Position numbers and translations under genes: made by a program. DNA of 64,000 nt from Closterium sp. Naga37s-1 (taxonomy: Eukaryota; Streptophyta; Zygnematophyceae; Desmidiales; Closteriaceae), in the NCBI GenBank assembly GCA_947471745.1, contig CANJKZ010000172.1:2784501-2848500 (forward strand). Direction: 5' to 3'. How positions within the stretch are numbered: position 1 is the first letter of the stretch; each line of letters starts with the position of its first letter. This document shows positions 34,840 to 46,800 of this stretch, piece after piece. Under the pieces are notes generated by a model. That model saw only the letters and a program-made list of their open reading frames with translations. It had not been told where the DNA came from and made no database searches.

Positions 34840-37800
34840 CAGGGCTGACGTTTCGTTTTAGGCCTCCCTGATTCCGGGAAGAAATTTCGCCCTCTATTAT
34901 GATCGCACATTTTTCACAGAGTAGCTACTCTGATAGCTCAGTGTCAAACAAAGTCCTACTCTGATCCGTCAGGGTTCACAGGTCAGAATCAGGGTTGCTA
35001 TTAACATTGCACTACAATTTAAAATGAGTGATACAACAGCTTGAATTTTCCTAGACTATCTAATGCACGGGTTTGTCAATGAAGTACACCTCCTCTACGT
35101 CCACATCGTCCGGCAGGAAAGGGTTGTCCTCCTCTTCCACGATCTCCTGGTCGTCGCCCAGGTCCTGTTCCACTTCATCGTCCTCCTCCTCCTCCTCCCC
35201 CTCGTCCTCGTTCTCCCCGGCAGTTCCAGCAGCCACAGCTGCATCCTCCTTCTGCTTCCCCTTCCTCTCCCTCTCTGACACGGCCAGCTTCAGGCTCTTC
35301 ATAGGGCGCCTCCTCCGCATGGACCTCCACACCTCCAGTGCCTCCGGCCAGTCGATCTCGTACTTCAGGAGCGATATCTGCATCAGCTCCCCCAGACGCG
35401 CGTTGCAGAGTGCTCCTCGCACCCAGGACTTGATGATGTTCTGCCTGGAGAACCCCCTCTCGCACTCCACGGTGGAGAGGGGAAGCACAGCCAGCGCCTG
35501 CCACAGCAGGATGAGGTTGGGCCATCTCCTGTCAGGCACATTCGAAACACAACAGAACATGTAAATTTATCAACAACTTAGAAAATCAACAATTTAGAAT
35601 TCAACATGTTAATAAACACCAAGTTAAAAATCAACAAGGTATAACACTCGTTCGCATGCAGTGGCCTACCTCTTTGAGTCTGCGCTCCCAAGAAAGTTGT
35701 TCAGGCCCTGGGAGAAGCTCTCCATCCCATGGTGTGACTCCATGATCGCGCAGAATGTCGGAAGCTCCCTCTCTGTTGCTTTGAGGTCGAATCCCGACAG
35801 CTTGTGGCTGAAGAGCCTACTGCATCCGTGCAGCCACTCCTCGCACTTCTTCTCTCGCTGCGCCTTGATCTTCGGCCACTTCCCCGCCCGGAACAGCTTC
35901 GTCGGGCCTGGTGTCATCCAGCCGGGTGTTGAGGTTGTCCACGCAGTCGCGGGCAAATTGGCGGCACAGCTTCACGCAGCATGCGTAGGTGCTTCCCTGC
36001 TTGTGGCCCTTCAGCTTCCTCTCATGCATTGTGTAGAGGTGGTTGATTGGGCGTCCCTCTCCGTCCACGCCTCGAACCCGGACCTGCTTGCCTCCACCCT
36101 CCTTGTGGACCTTGAGGAAGTGTAACACCCAGCTCTTCCCCTCGCCCCCGAATGGTTTGTTTGTCGTCAAGTAGCGCTCCGTCAGATCACCCGTGGTGGA
36201 CTCAATAGTCTTCGAAATCTCAGTCACATCCAGCTGTCACACCAGCAATCAACAACAGGGAGTAGGATTAGCAACAGTGTAGGATTACACTTCCTATCTC
36301 AACATCATACTAGCATTCATCCTCACCTCGCGCCTCTGGAAGCAGCGGTTGAGGTCGTTCATGTCGGCCAGAATATCAGCCAGGAAAAACAAACAGAACT
36401 GGAACTTGTAGCACGTCACAATCTCGTAGGCCTTGTGGTTGTGCTCCCAGAGCAGCACGATGCAAGCGCCGAGGACCTTGCACAGCCTGCGCACCGCATC
36501 ACCTCGTGACAGCCATCAAACCGTGTGGATCCCTTGGACCTCGAGGTTTGTCTGGTAGATCACTCGCTGCAGGTACTTGAACCGCTGACTCCACACGCTT
36601 GAGTTTCCGAGAAGCGTCGCCACTGTGCGCACCACCTTGTCGACCATGCCAAAATCCTCGTTTGACTCAGCGGCGTCCTTCACAGCCAACGCCTCACTGT
36701 AGGATGCAGGGAATACAAATCAAGATGTAATGGGTAAATCTCAAACGTAGAAAACCAAACCAACTAGGAAACTTGATACACACCGGTGGGCGATGCAGTG
36801 GCATGAAAACAGGTGCGGAACGTGTTCCCGTAGACGCGCCACCAATCCGTTTTTTTTCCCGGTCATGACCGACGCCCCATCCGTGCTGATGCCGACGATC
36901 TTGGACACATCGACGGCTGCGGAGCGGAGATGGTTCAGAAGCACCTCGAACAGAGACCCTGCATCACACCGCTCAACCGTCAGCAATGTAAAGAACTCGC
37001 ATGCGATTTGGCGATTCTTAAAAAACGTAAGGTACACAATCATGTGTTTCCCTCGCGTTCGGTCGGTGCTCTCGTCGCACTGAATGCCCAGGAAGGGGGA
37101 TGACAGGATGTTGTCCATCTGCACCCGAGTGAGGTATGTACTGATGCTGTGAACCATCTGCTGGAAGCCGTATCTGCAAAGAGGAGAATGAAATGGTCAG
37201 GAACGTAATACAAAAAAGACATGCAACATATGTCACGCTGCAATCTAACGGTAAGATGACATACCGTGTCAGATACACGCCGTAAGATTGTCGAGGAATG
37301 TCTGGCGTGTCCTGCTCCGCAAAATGCCGCATCAGCTTCGGAAACATGCTAATCGGCGCGTCGCACTGGCACAGGAACTGCGTAGACCGCACGAGTCGAA
37401 TCGCGCGCCACCTCTCGACGTCGGAGTTGATGAAGTCAGAAATCGCCTGCTGGCCCTCGCGGATGCCCGCCGCAAGCTTCAACTGCAGATCCACCGCCGC
37501 CTTGTGTGCGTCCGTATGCTCGTGCGCCCTGAACGACTGCGTCTGCAAGTCACGGCCACCGTCGTCACCTTGCATGGAATACCTCGTGTTCCCCTTCGCG
37601 TACGACATGCAGATGGAGCACTTCACATAAGGAAAACCGTCCTTGGTCTTCCCAAACACCAGCCACGAAAATAGTTGCGACCACTTCGTCTCGTAGTTAA
37701 TACTCGCCTCCAGGTACACCTGCTCTCGCAGCTGCATCTTGGTGAGTGCAGGCGAGCCGGTATCCGCGCGCACAGGGATGTCAACTTCCTCCGGCTGCTC

Positions 37801-38979
37801 AGCTTCTTTTGGTGGAGGATCTGCCGGCTTGTCGTTGTCAGGCGGTGGAATACTCTGACGACCAGAGTACTCTGCGCCCATTTCCCATTTCGCGCTCGCT
37901 TGGGGGTGGAAGAAGCAGACGGCGGGCCAACAGACACACGCACCGTGCTTGGAGTGGGGCTAGGCGAAGGCGGTGGGGGATCTTTGCTGCAAGAAGCAAC
38001 AGCCGGGGGTAGAGTGAAGGCGACAGGACGTGGAGAATCAGAAGGAGTAGGGGTTACTTTAGCAGCAGAGTCATGAACCGTAGACCTAGGAGGTTCTGGT
38101 GTGACCGGAGCACCGGCAGCTCTAAGAGAATCGAGCCCAGACCGAGGAGCATCTGATGCTTTCTCCAGCAGGGCTGGCGCTGTCGGTTTCGCCGGTAAAG
38201 GTGGCTCGTCAGGGCCAGTCTGAGGAGCAGCTTCGTCGGCCGGCAGCAGGGCCTCCATGGCGGCGAGCTAGGGGAAAGATGAAGCGAGAGGAAAGTGTGA
38301 TACTGAACGCACGAAATGGATGAAAAAACAAGAAGCGAAGGAAGCCTGGCTGTGGGTAGGGGGAAGGAAGGGAAGGCTGGAGATGGCGGGGTCATCACGA
38401 AACCACCGCGGCGCGACGCCAGAAGGTTGATGGCAACATTCGTCACTGAATTCGGCCGTAAATGCAAGGCCGAATTCATTCAAGGACTGCTGGGCTGCCA
38501 CCGCATACTGTCAACATGCCGTTCTGGCCAATGGCAGAGGCATGCTGTGCACTGCGAGGTGCGCGTGGCAGCAACGTATCATTGATTTGGGTGCGTTGTC
38601 ACTGTTGACAGCTGTCTGTACAGCACGGTGTTGGAATTCGTTGTCGGTATTACGTCAGTCCAGGGCGTGAACAGGGTACCTCACATGGGGGCACGCGAAG
38701 TAATGATTACGCACAAGGGGGGGTTATCGACAGGAAATTTCGAGGAACCTTCGTCCCGATACCCTCGCATTCAGGGTCCACCGAACGCATACTCTGCATA
38801 GACATAGTCCGCAAAACACTACTCTGAGTCTAGTTAAAAGATTTCAGGGTTCGTTAAGTAACTAATCTGATTGGATCAGAGTTCACAAGTTAAAAAAAAC
38901 TGAAATTGCAGGGACCCCCAGATGAGAAGCCTGTAATCACCCTGAAATTAGGGTAATTACCCTGATAAAATCAGCCCTG
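34840..38979 (-). mobile_element. hAT-superfamily DNA transposon nested in the copia LTR
   Basis: 4,140 bp bounded by terminal inverted repeats CAGGGCTGA (left) and TCAGCCCTG (right). It is flanked by an exact 8-bp duplication CATGTACT at 34832-34839 and 38980-38987. The uninterrupted LTR at 28224-28633 carries CATGTACT once at the matching place. CAGGG ends, 8-bp duplication and the transposase all fit hAT. Confidence 0.95.
35063..38258 (-). CDS. hAT transposase, intron-containing, with an in-frame stop
   Basis: The minus-strand frame starts at 38258 with a Pro/Ser/Ala-rich region. A zinc finger follows (CSIC at about 37603 and HTDAH at about 37525). An intron at about 37178-37265 (donor GTATGTC, acceptor TTTGCAG) keeps frame. 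Then come QCDESTDRTRGK, TDGASVMTGKKNG and SCHCIAHR, the RNase H-like core. A second intron runs to about 36699. WLSRGDAVRRL follows, and finally the C-terminal dimerization block LPLSTVECERGFSRQNIIKS (about 35430-35490) and an acidic tail ending at 35063. The fold resembles the ZNF862/DUF4371 group of hAT proteins. Two defects show: a one-base frame change near 37860-37880 between the N-terminal and zinc-finger frames, unless an unseen intron lies there, and a TGA at 36516-36518 just before the conserved WLSRGDA, where Arg is usual. It is probably inactive. Confidence 0.82.
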
Positions 38980-38987
38980 CATGTACT

Positions 38988-39213
38988 CTAAGGGGTACAT
39001 TCCCTTATTGCAGCGAGTTCAAAACCGTGCGGCGTGGGAATGCGTTTCAAACCTGTTCCCGCTCTTTTCATTTCAAATGTTTCTGCCTGCATCGGTCTTG
39101 GTTAGACGGTTGCTGCGTCGCTTCGACTCTTCTGACTCCTCGACTTCGTACTCGGTAGAGCTGGCTCCTGCAGCATACAGGAATGCCTTATCATGTAATT
39201 TCATATCGTAACA
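38988..39213 (-). repeat. 5' LTR of the copia, outer part
   Basis: 226 bp matching 28408-28633. Together with 34656-34839 it restores the 410-bp LTR length once the hAT and its duplication are discounted. Confidence 0.9.
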
Positions 39214-39218
39214 TATTT
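39214..39218. repeat. Target-site duplication TATTT (right)
   Basis: Matches 28219-28223. Confidence 0.85.
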
Positions 39219-40329
39219 TAACACTCTTGCTTCGATAGTGCATTGCACACATAGAGCCACCTACATTTGTTGGATGAAACTCGAGTGGTGTAGAGGTACC
39301 AAATAAAATATGGCTTGACTTCACAACTGCTGAAATGCGCTGATGACGTCGAGCACAAACAAAATTGAACGACCCTTGGAGGCTTCATGAGCCATCTTGT
39401 AGCAGGTCATCATCTGTGAGGACGATGTGTTGATGCATCTGACGTCAATTCCAAGTCACCACGGAGCTCACTTCGCTTTTCGCCACTCTCAGCCATTCAA
39501 ATAACCTCGAGGAACAGGCAGTTGGCAATTGTGCCGAGCGAGTTCTCAAGGCCGCCCTATTTCTCAACCAATCAAACGCTCTCAGTAAATGATGATCAGA
39601 TAGAGTTTCGAGGCGGCTTGGGGGTTGTGTGGATGAAGAAGAGTTGCCAACCTGAGTTCAGCAGGTGGAGCAGTCTGTATAAACATGAAAAACTTCGGAT
39701 CCCGGGGGGGTTATTCCCGAACACCCTAATCTTGTAGACCCTCGGTTGGAGCCACGGGTTGTTATCTCGCTTAGGACCACAACGAGCAAGTGTGGGCTTG
39801 GTTTGGGTCGAGGCGGACTCGACTCAACTTGTAAGCAATTACTGTCAGGATTACGTGTATTGTACTGGTTTCCGCTGAATTGTACAGAGCTGTATGTATG
39901 CCTACCCTGCACGCAAGTTGGAATCAAGGGCGGGTCGTATCCAGGGGGGCGGAACGCTGTGAGGTCCTCACCACACCTCAGGTCCTAGTTGCTTCAGTTA
40001 ATTCAAACTAGGGTCTTGGGGAAACTAGGACACTCACCGTCTCGAAAGTTGTGGATTGGGGAGGTTACCTCGAATTGCTCTCTTCGAGGTTGTCCTCCTG
40101 CATTTCTCGCCACTCGGCTGAGGAGGGTACGAATTTCTGACTTGAACTCAAGGCAGGCAACCTCCTCGTCTGTTGTGTTCGCGCGAAATGTTCAACCACC
40201 CCACCATTTCATTCCTCCCTGCTCTGCTGCGTTCGTTATTGAAGCCATTTGCTATCACAGTTTTGGCGAGCGTGAACAATCACTGGCCTTAGTCGAACTC
40301 CATCATGCAATGATCTTTGTGCAACAGCC
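39219..40329. other. Gene-free region between the transposon island and the plus-strand gene
   Basis: No reading frame with recognisable homology and no tRNA or terminal-repeat structure that I can support. It probably includes the 5' flank of the gene that follows. Confidence 0.5.
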
Positions 40330-40872
40330 ATGGAACCCCACGGATTGTTCAGGCTGTGCCTACGAGTACTCTCGGTTTCCTCCCTCCATTCAGCACCCCA
40401 CCCACTCGTTCTAAGCATTTTAATAATCTCCAGAGTCTGGATAGCCTTCGGAAGTGATTTGGGCGAAACTCTGGTCAATTCGAAGTCGCATTTACCTCTG
40501 GAAGTGCGTTCCGTGCTGACATCAGCACTCCTAGACATCGCGTCAGATGTCGCGACGTTCGCGCTCTTCCGGATCGCCCTCATTATAAGCACGCTTCTCC
40601 ACGAGTGGAGTCACCTCGTCGTTGCCTCCATCGTCATCTCGCGGCGCCAGATCGAAGGCCCGAGCCGCGAACCCTCTCAAAAGCCACCATTATCCCGTTC
40701 AATTGACGCCGCGCCGGCCAACCGCAGGTGTCATGGCGGGAAGCTCACGTGGCGCGGCAGCTGCCAGCGATCGCAAGATGGCGTCGCAATGGGAAGATCA
40801 CCCGCCGGCGACGGGGATCATGCGACGGAAGGGCCGGCGGCGCAGTCGCCAGCGATTTGGAGCGGCGAGAAC
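40330..40872 (+). other. Possible N-terminal extension of the amidotransferase gene
   Basis: The exon-1 frame is open from ATG 40330 and would add 181 residues with hydrophobic stretches (FALFRIALIISTLLHEW). Another plausible start, MAGSSRGAAAASDR at 40736, lies in a different frame and would need an extra intron. Neither is decided by the sequence. Confidence 0.3.
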
Positions 40873-43800
40873 ATGCGAGGGAACGTGAGCAGAAGCGACT
40901 GGCTCGTATCGCTGTGCCCGATCGTACCGCTTCCTAGAACCTTCGCACCGCACGTCGTCATCCCGGAGCTCCTTACCCCGTCCTCCACGTCAGCTCACGG
41001 GGCGCCGTCTCTCCCCGTGAATAACGGAGACACAGTCAGCGAGCAATTCTCCGCGCGACGAGACCTTTCCAGCGAGCAAGCGACGCCGTTCTGTCGCACA
41101 TTCACAAAAGCGTCGCTGAAGTGCGCATCGCCCGCGTCGCTCTACCAGTCGTCGTCCGTCGAGGCGGCGATCATTCGCCACGCGGGATGGGTCTTCAGCG
41201 TCTTCCTAAGCGTGCTCGCGTGGATCGCGTTGTTTCTCCGATCCCGTTCTGTGGATTCTTCCGGGGCGGCAGATGCCCCTGCAGCCGCGAGCAGCAGCGG
41301 CGCCGCGTGGCTGGTGGACGTGGCGTTGGGAGTGTCGGTGTGCGCCGTCTCGTCTCTCGCCTCCGACGCGTTCCGCCTCCACCCGTTTTCCTACCCCGCG
41401 AATAATCGCGCGGACTGCCGTCTAAATGCGGCAACCGGCGGCGGCGGCGGTCCGCAGGTGGTGTGGCGGTTTTTCTGCGGCAATTTCGGCATGATCATGG
41501 CGCAATCAGGCTCGGCGCTGCAGTGAGTGCTGTTCTGCGCGCCTTGATGCGCGCTGCCGCCATGTGCGCACCAATTCGCCCGCATTTGCGCCAATTTTTC
41601 ACCTACCCCCCCCCCCCCCCCCCCCCTCTCCCCGCATTTGCGCCAATTTTTTTTTGTATTTTTTTATTTTATTTTCCCGCCAACTTTCCCCTCTCCCCTC
41701 CCCATGCCAATATTTTCCTTCTACTGTCCGCTCAAAACTCTCTATACCTCCCACCAAACCCCTTTCATCTTAAACCTCTCTCCTGCCAAACCCCTTCCCA
41801 CCCCTCCCCCCCCCCCTTCCCCCCCTCCTCCCTCCCTTCCCCCTCCCCCTCTTCCCCACCCCTCGCTTCCCCCCCGTCTCCCCCCCCCACACCCCTCCCC
41901 GCCCCGCGTTTCTCCCTCTCCCCCCAGCGCATGGGGGCGCGAGCGCGCGGTGGATGCGCTGGGCGTGCTGGAGCGCATGGCGGCCATCTCGTCGGAGCGC
42001 GGGGGGCAGTCGGGCGGGGTGGTGACGTTCGTGCGCACCTGGCGCGACGACATGGCGGGCGTGCGCGTGCGCGCCAAGCCCGCCAAGCGCCAGTCGCTCT
42101 CCCACCAGGTCCGCGCGCAAGGGGGAAAGGGTGGGGGGCGGGTATGGGAAGGGCAGGGTGTGGGGAAGAAGAAATTGCGGGGAGATGGGATACGGGAGTG
42201 GGGAGGAGGGCTTGACGAGCGGGGGGGAAAGCAAGGTAGGAGTATGTTGAGGCTGGTATTTGAGAGTCACACAACTGTTGATCTGGAGAGACATTGAAGA
42301 GCATTAAGCGCGTGGGATGAAGAGCAAGAACTGTCCGTGCGTTGAACATGTATATTTCTGGGTTTTTGAGTTGAAGAGCAAGAACTGGAATCACACAATG
42401 ACGTTTTGCCTGCATCTCGTACCTACTTCCTATGGACATCTCATCGAATCCTCCTCAGGGGCCTCACCACTCTGCACCACACTACACAACATACATCCCA
42501 TCACCTCACAGCCCCCACTCAATCTCATCTCACCTCACCTCCTCATTTCTGTGTGTCGTTGCCCCATGCGTGCCCTGCACCACACTACACCACACCACAC
42601 CGCACAGCTCATCTCCAAGTTCCGCGCTGCTCTCTTCCTCAACAGCCTCTCCGACTCCCTCTCCTTCCTCCTCGCCCTCCTCGTCCGCCCCTTCACCTAC
42701 CTTCTTCAAGCCCTCCGCCTCTCCCCCTCACCTCAAGTTGCACCCAGCCAATCAGCAGCAGCAGCGCGAGAGGGTAGCACTGGGAAAGCAGGTGACGACA
42801 GTGCGTCCTCTGTGCATGTGTTTCTGGGGCACACGCGCTTTGCCACGTCTAGTGTGCCGTCTGTGGGGGAGACCCACCCGCACCAGTGGGTGCCCGAGAG
42901 GCGCCTGCCCCTGTGGCGCGTGCACGCGGGCACGGGCGCTATCACCTGCGCGCCCACCAACGTGGGCGTGTATGTGACCCACAATGGCGACTTCGAGTTC
43001 TGGAACCTCTTTGGCAGGTCAGTGGGGAACAGAGGAGAGAAGGCAGGGCAGAGCAGGGTAGAGGGGCAGAGGAGGGCAAAGGTGATAAGCCTGTGCGTGC
43101 ACTGCCTGCAGGGTCTTGCTGCGCTGCATGTGTGCCGTGCTGTTAAACCCAGTGGGTGTGAACGGTGGCAAGCAATGAGAGTGCGTTGATGCTTTATGAT
43201 GGAATGGAAACACTCTGAGAGACTCTTAGGGCAGCGAATTGGTGCGTGGCAGTGAACGAACGACAGGCAAGAACTCACCCTCGTGTGTCTGCTGTGCGGT
43301 GCGGTGCGGTGCGGTGTGGTGTGGTGTGGTGTGGTGTGCTGCGGTGCGGTGTGATGTGGTGCGGCATTGTCTGGTGTGGCACTATGCCCCTTCCTCCTAA
43401 CAGGGACCGCACGCATTCGGAGATGGGGCCGTGGCTGGAGGTGGTGTTGGAGCGCGACCAGCCAGCGCAGTGCGACAGTGTCATGATCGCAGGCCTCATG
43501 GACCTCCTCCGCACCCACGCCCTCTGGCTGCCCTCCATCCGCCTCGCCTTCCACCAGGTCAGTCAGACCCCATTCCTCCCCCCAACCCCGGCCCCCCACC
43601 CCCGGCCCCCCAACTCCTTCCACCTCACCTCCCTGGGCCGCTCATGGACCTCCTCCGTACTCACGCCCTCTGCCGGCCCTCAATCCGTCTTGCCTTCCAC
43701 CAGGCCAGACAGACCCCCATTACCCCTCCCCTCGCGCCTCCTCCTCCTCCTCCTTCCACCCCACCTCCCTGGGCCTCTCACAGCACGGGGAAAGTAACAT

Positions 43801-46800
43801 TGCCCTCTCAGTGAGGTATCCAAGCGGAATGGAAGCGGGCGGTGCACTGGGGAGTTCGGGGTTCAGGGTTTAGGGTCAATCGGTCTCTCCCCGTTTGCTC
43901 CCTCACATGCACCTCCTTCCACCACTCCAAGCCGCTCAAAGCACGAATCCGCCCCGTCTTTCTCCTTGCCTTTCTCCCCACCACCTTCTCACCTTCCCAT
44001 ATCGTCTGTCGTATGAGCAAGTGCCCTTGCCACCTCACTCCTGGCGCAATCTCTTAACGACCCCAATCATAAAGCGACATAGACTGAGAGAATCTGGAGA
44101 GCGTCGCGTCTTTAATTGAGACGATGTTTTAGGTGCCTTAAAATTCCTTCTCTCTCTCCCTTCCCCTCCACCCCACCCCCAGACGGTGGTGATGTCGTAT
44201 GAGGAGGTTCTGTCGGCCCAGGCCTCTCTTCCCCCCTCCACCCCCCTTCTCCCCCCACCCTTTCTCTCCCCCCACCCCACCCCAGACCGTGGTGATGTCA
44301 TATGAGGAGGTGCTGTCGCCCCAGGCCTCGCACCCCCTGCCGTGCCTCGCGGACCTTGCCCCTGTGGCTGCTGCAGCAGAGCGCGCCATGGCACATGTGG
44401 TGCAGGCCATGCAGGGCGTGGGTTCTGCTGCTGCCAAGCCTGCCCCACGTGGTTCAGGCAAGTGGGAGCTGGTTGGAATGACCAGCACGCATCACATCAC
44501 GTCACAGAATGAAACACTAAGAGCACGAGAATCTGCGTTCCTCTTCTGGTTCTGTTGGGCGGACACAAGCAGTAGGAGAGGATGCATAGGTGCAGCACCG
44601 ATGTGTGTGAAAGGCTTTCAGTGAGGCCAACCGTACCCTCCACCTCCTCCCCTCGTGCACCCGAGCTCATCAACCCCCTTCCACGCTCTCATGCTTCCTG
44701 ACCCTCACAGCATCCCCTTCCTTCCCGTCTCTCTCTCTCATCTGTCCCCATGCCACCCCCTTCCCCTGTACCAACCCTTCCTCGTTTCCTCCCTCACCAG
44801 TGACGGCACTGCGGGCCGCCATGGCGGGCGGGAGGCGCTCCTAGAGCAAGCCATCCTCGCCGCCCTGCACTCCTCTTCCCTTCCTCTCTCACCACGAACC
44901 TGCCACCGCCCCTTCCCCTCTCCCTCCCCTGATCCCACCCACCAGTGACGGCACTGCGGGCCGCCATGGCAGGGAGAGAGGCGCTTCTAGAGGACGCCAT
45001 CCTCGCCGCCCTGCACTCCCGCCCCCTGCCCCGCCTAACCGCCTCCGCTGCTGCTGCTGCTGGCAGTGACAGCGACAGTGTAGCAGTGACTGTGGGTGCA
45101 GCTGTGGTTGAGGGTGAGGGTGAGGGCGAGGAGCTTTCAGAGGAGCCATCACTGCTGGGGAACAGCGGGGATGCGCAGGGGAGGGAGCAGCAGGAGCAGC
45201 AGCGGGGGGAGGCGCAGAAGAATGAAGGGGGGGAGCTGCCGGAGTGTCTGTCAGGGCTGTCAGCGGCGCTGCTGCAGGTGTTTGTGCGGCAGGCTGTGGC
45301 CAACTTCCTAGACAATGATCTCTACTGGGCCGCCAAGAAGTTCCTTGAAAACGCCAAGGTGGGCTCTTCAAGGTAACGCCAAGGTAGCAGTGGGCGTGCT
45401 TTCAGTTGAGTGCAAGCACTTATGGGTTGCTGAGATGAGAAGCTTGTTGAGAATACCAAGGTGGGCTACACCTAAGCTGCTTCCTCAGGGTTGAAGGTTT
45501 TGGGTTTCGGGTTTACAGGTAAACGTACATGCATGTGTACTTCACGTGTGTGCTACCCGTTTTGATGGAACGATCCAACTGAAGGCCATAGCACATGTGG
45601 CAGCAGCAGTGGGAGTAAGATTCACTTGGGGAGTGTAGCAAATCTGTCTTTATGATGGTAAGTCCTCTATGCTTTGGAAGAGGACCATTGGGGTCGTGGA
45701 CGTGTGGGGAAGGACTGCTGCACGTGCGCCTGCATGCATGCGCCTTTGTATGTGCGTTTGCATGTGTTCTGCCCAACGTGCAAGTACCCTCTTTCATCAG
45801 CACACTGGTAGCAGCCATCCGCTCGAAACCCAATCCTCTCCCCCCGTCCCTCCCAGGGTTCGTTCGGCATGACAACGGCATGCACGGCAGACTGTGACCG
45901 CGTGGTGCTGACAGCCGAGCTGACTTTCAAGTTGACTCAAAAGTCGCTTCTTCTCCCCCCTCCCCCCTACTCTTCCCCTCGCCCCTTCTCTTCCCCTCCC
46001 CCCTTCCCTTTTCCCTCCCCCTCTTCCCCTTTCAGGGTTCGTTCGGCATGACAACGGCATGCACAGCCGACTGCGATCGAGTGGTGCTGGCAGCACGCAA
46101 CCAGCCACTGGCCCTGGGCTTCGCCCCCCACTCGCGCACCGTGCTCTTCTCCTCTGAATCCCACTCTCTCCTCACTCCCCTCTCGCCCGCCCCTGCTCCT
46201 GCTGCTGCTGGAAGGGGAGCGGCGGGGGGTGGCAGCAGTGGGAGGAGGATAGCATACCGTGTGGACCTGGATGAGTCTGAAGGGGAGGTGATGGAGGTGG
46301 TTATGCGAGGACAGGGGGACATGGTGGGTGCGCATGGCACGGGTGGTGGAAGCAGGGGAGGCGCCGCCAATGGTGAGGCAGCGAAGGGGGAGAACGGATT
46401 GGCTGACGGGACTGCGAATGGGCCGGGCAGGGAGCAGGAGGAGGAGCAGGGGGGGTGTTTGGAGCTGCCAGAGTTGGCGTTCGTGGGGGTGAAGCTGTAC
46501 AGCATCAAGCACAACAAGCCTGTCACCACGGTACGCGCTCACATGCCCTTCTCGCTCACATGCCCTTCTCGCTCACATGCCCTTCTCGCTCACATGCTCT
46601 TCTCACTCACATGCGCTTCTCACTCACATGCCCTTCTTACTCACATGCCCTTCTCGCTCACATGCCCTTCTCACTCACATGCCCTTCTCACTCACATGCC
46701 CTTCTCACTCACATGCCCTCCTCACATGCCCTTCTTACTCACATGCCCTTCTCACTCACATGCCCTCCTCACGTGCCCTCCTCACCGCATGGCCTCACCA

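Larger units (their letters stand above)
28224..39213 (-). mobile_element. Ty1/copia element, complete ends, carrying a nested hAT transposon
   Basis: Minus-strand order: 5' LTR 39213-38988 plus 34839-34656 (split by the hAT), primer-like site TGGTATGAGAGC at 34644-34655, gag about 33300-34650, protease region about 32900-33050, GAG-pre-integrase near 31740 (LWHQRLGHPS), integrase about 30800-31330, reverse transcriptase about 29650-30230 with YVDDLLYTG, RNase H about 28700-29000, polypurine tract GAAGGGGAG, 3' LTR 28224-28633. TATTT flanks both sides. Coding parts are broken in several places. The LTRs differ at about ten of 410 positions, so the insertion is of moderate age and the hAT entered later. 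Confidence 0.93.

Noticed and set aside
39219-40329. Short open frames between the copia and the amidotransferase gene
   Set aside because: None shows family resemblance, and lengths are those expected by chance.
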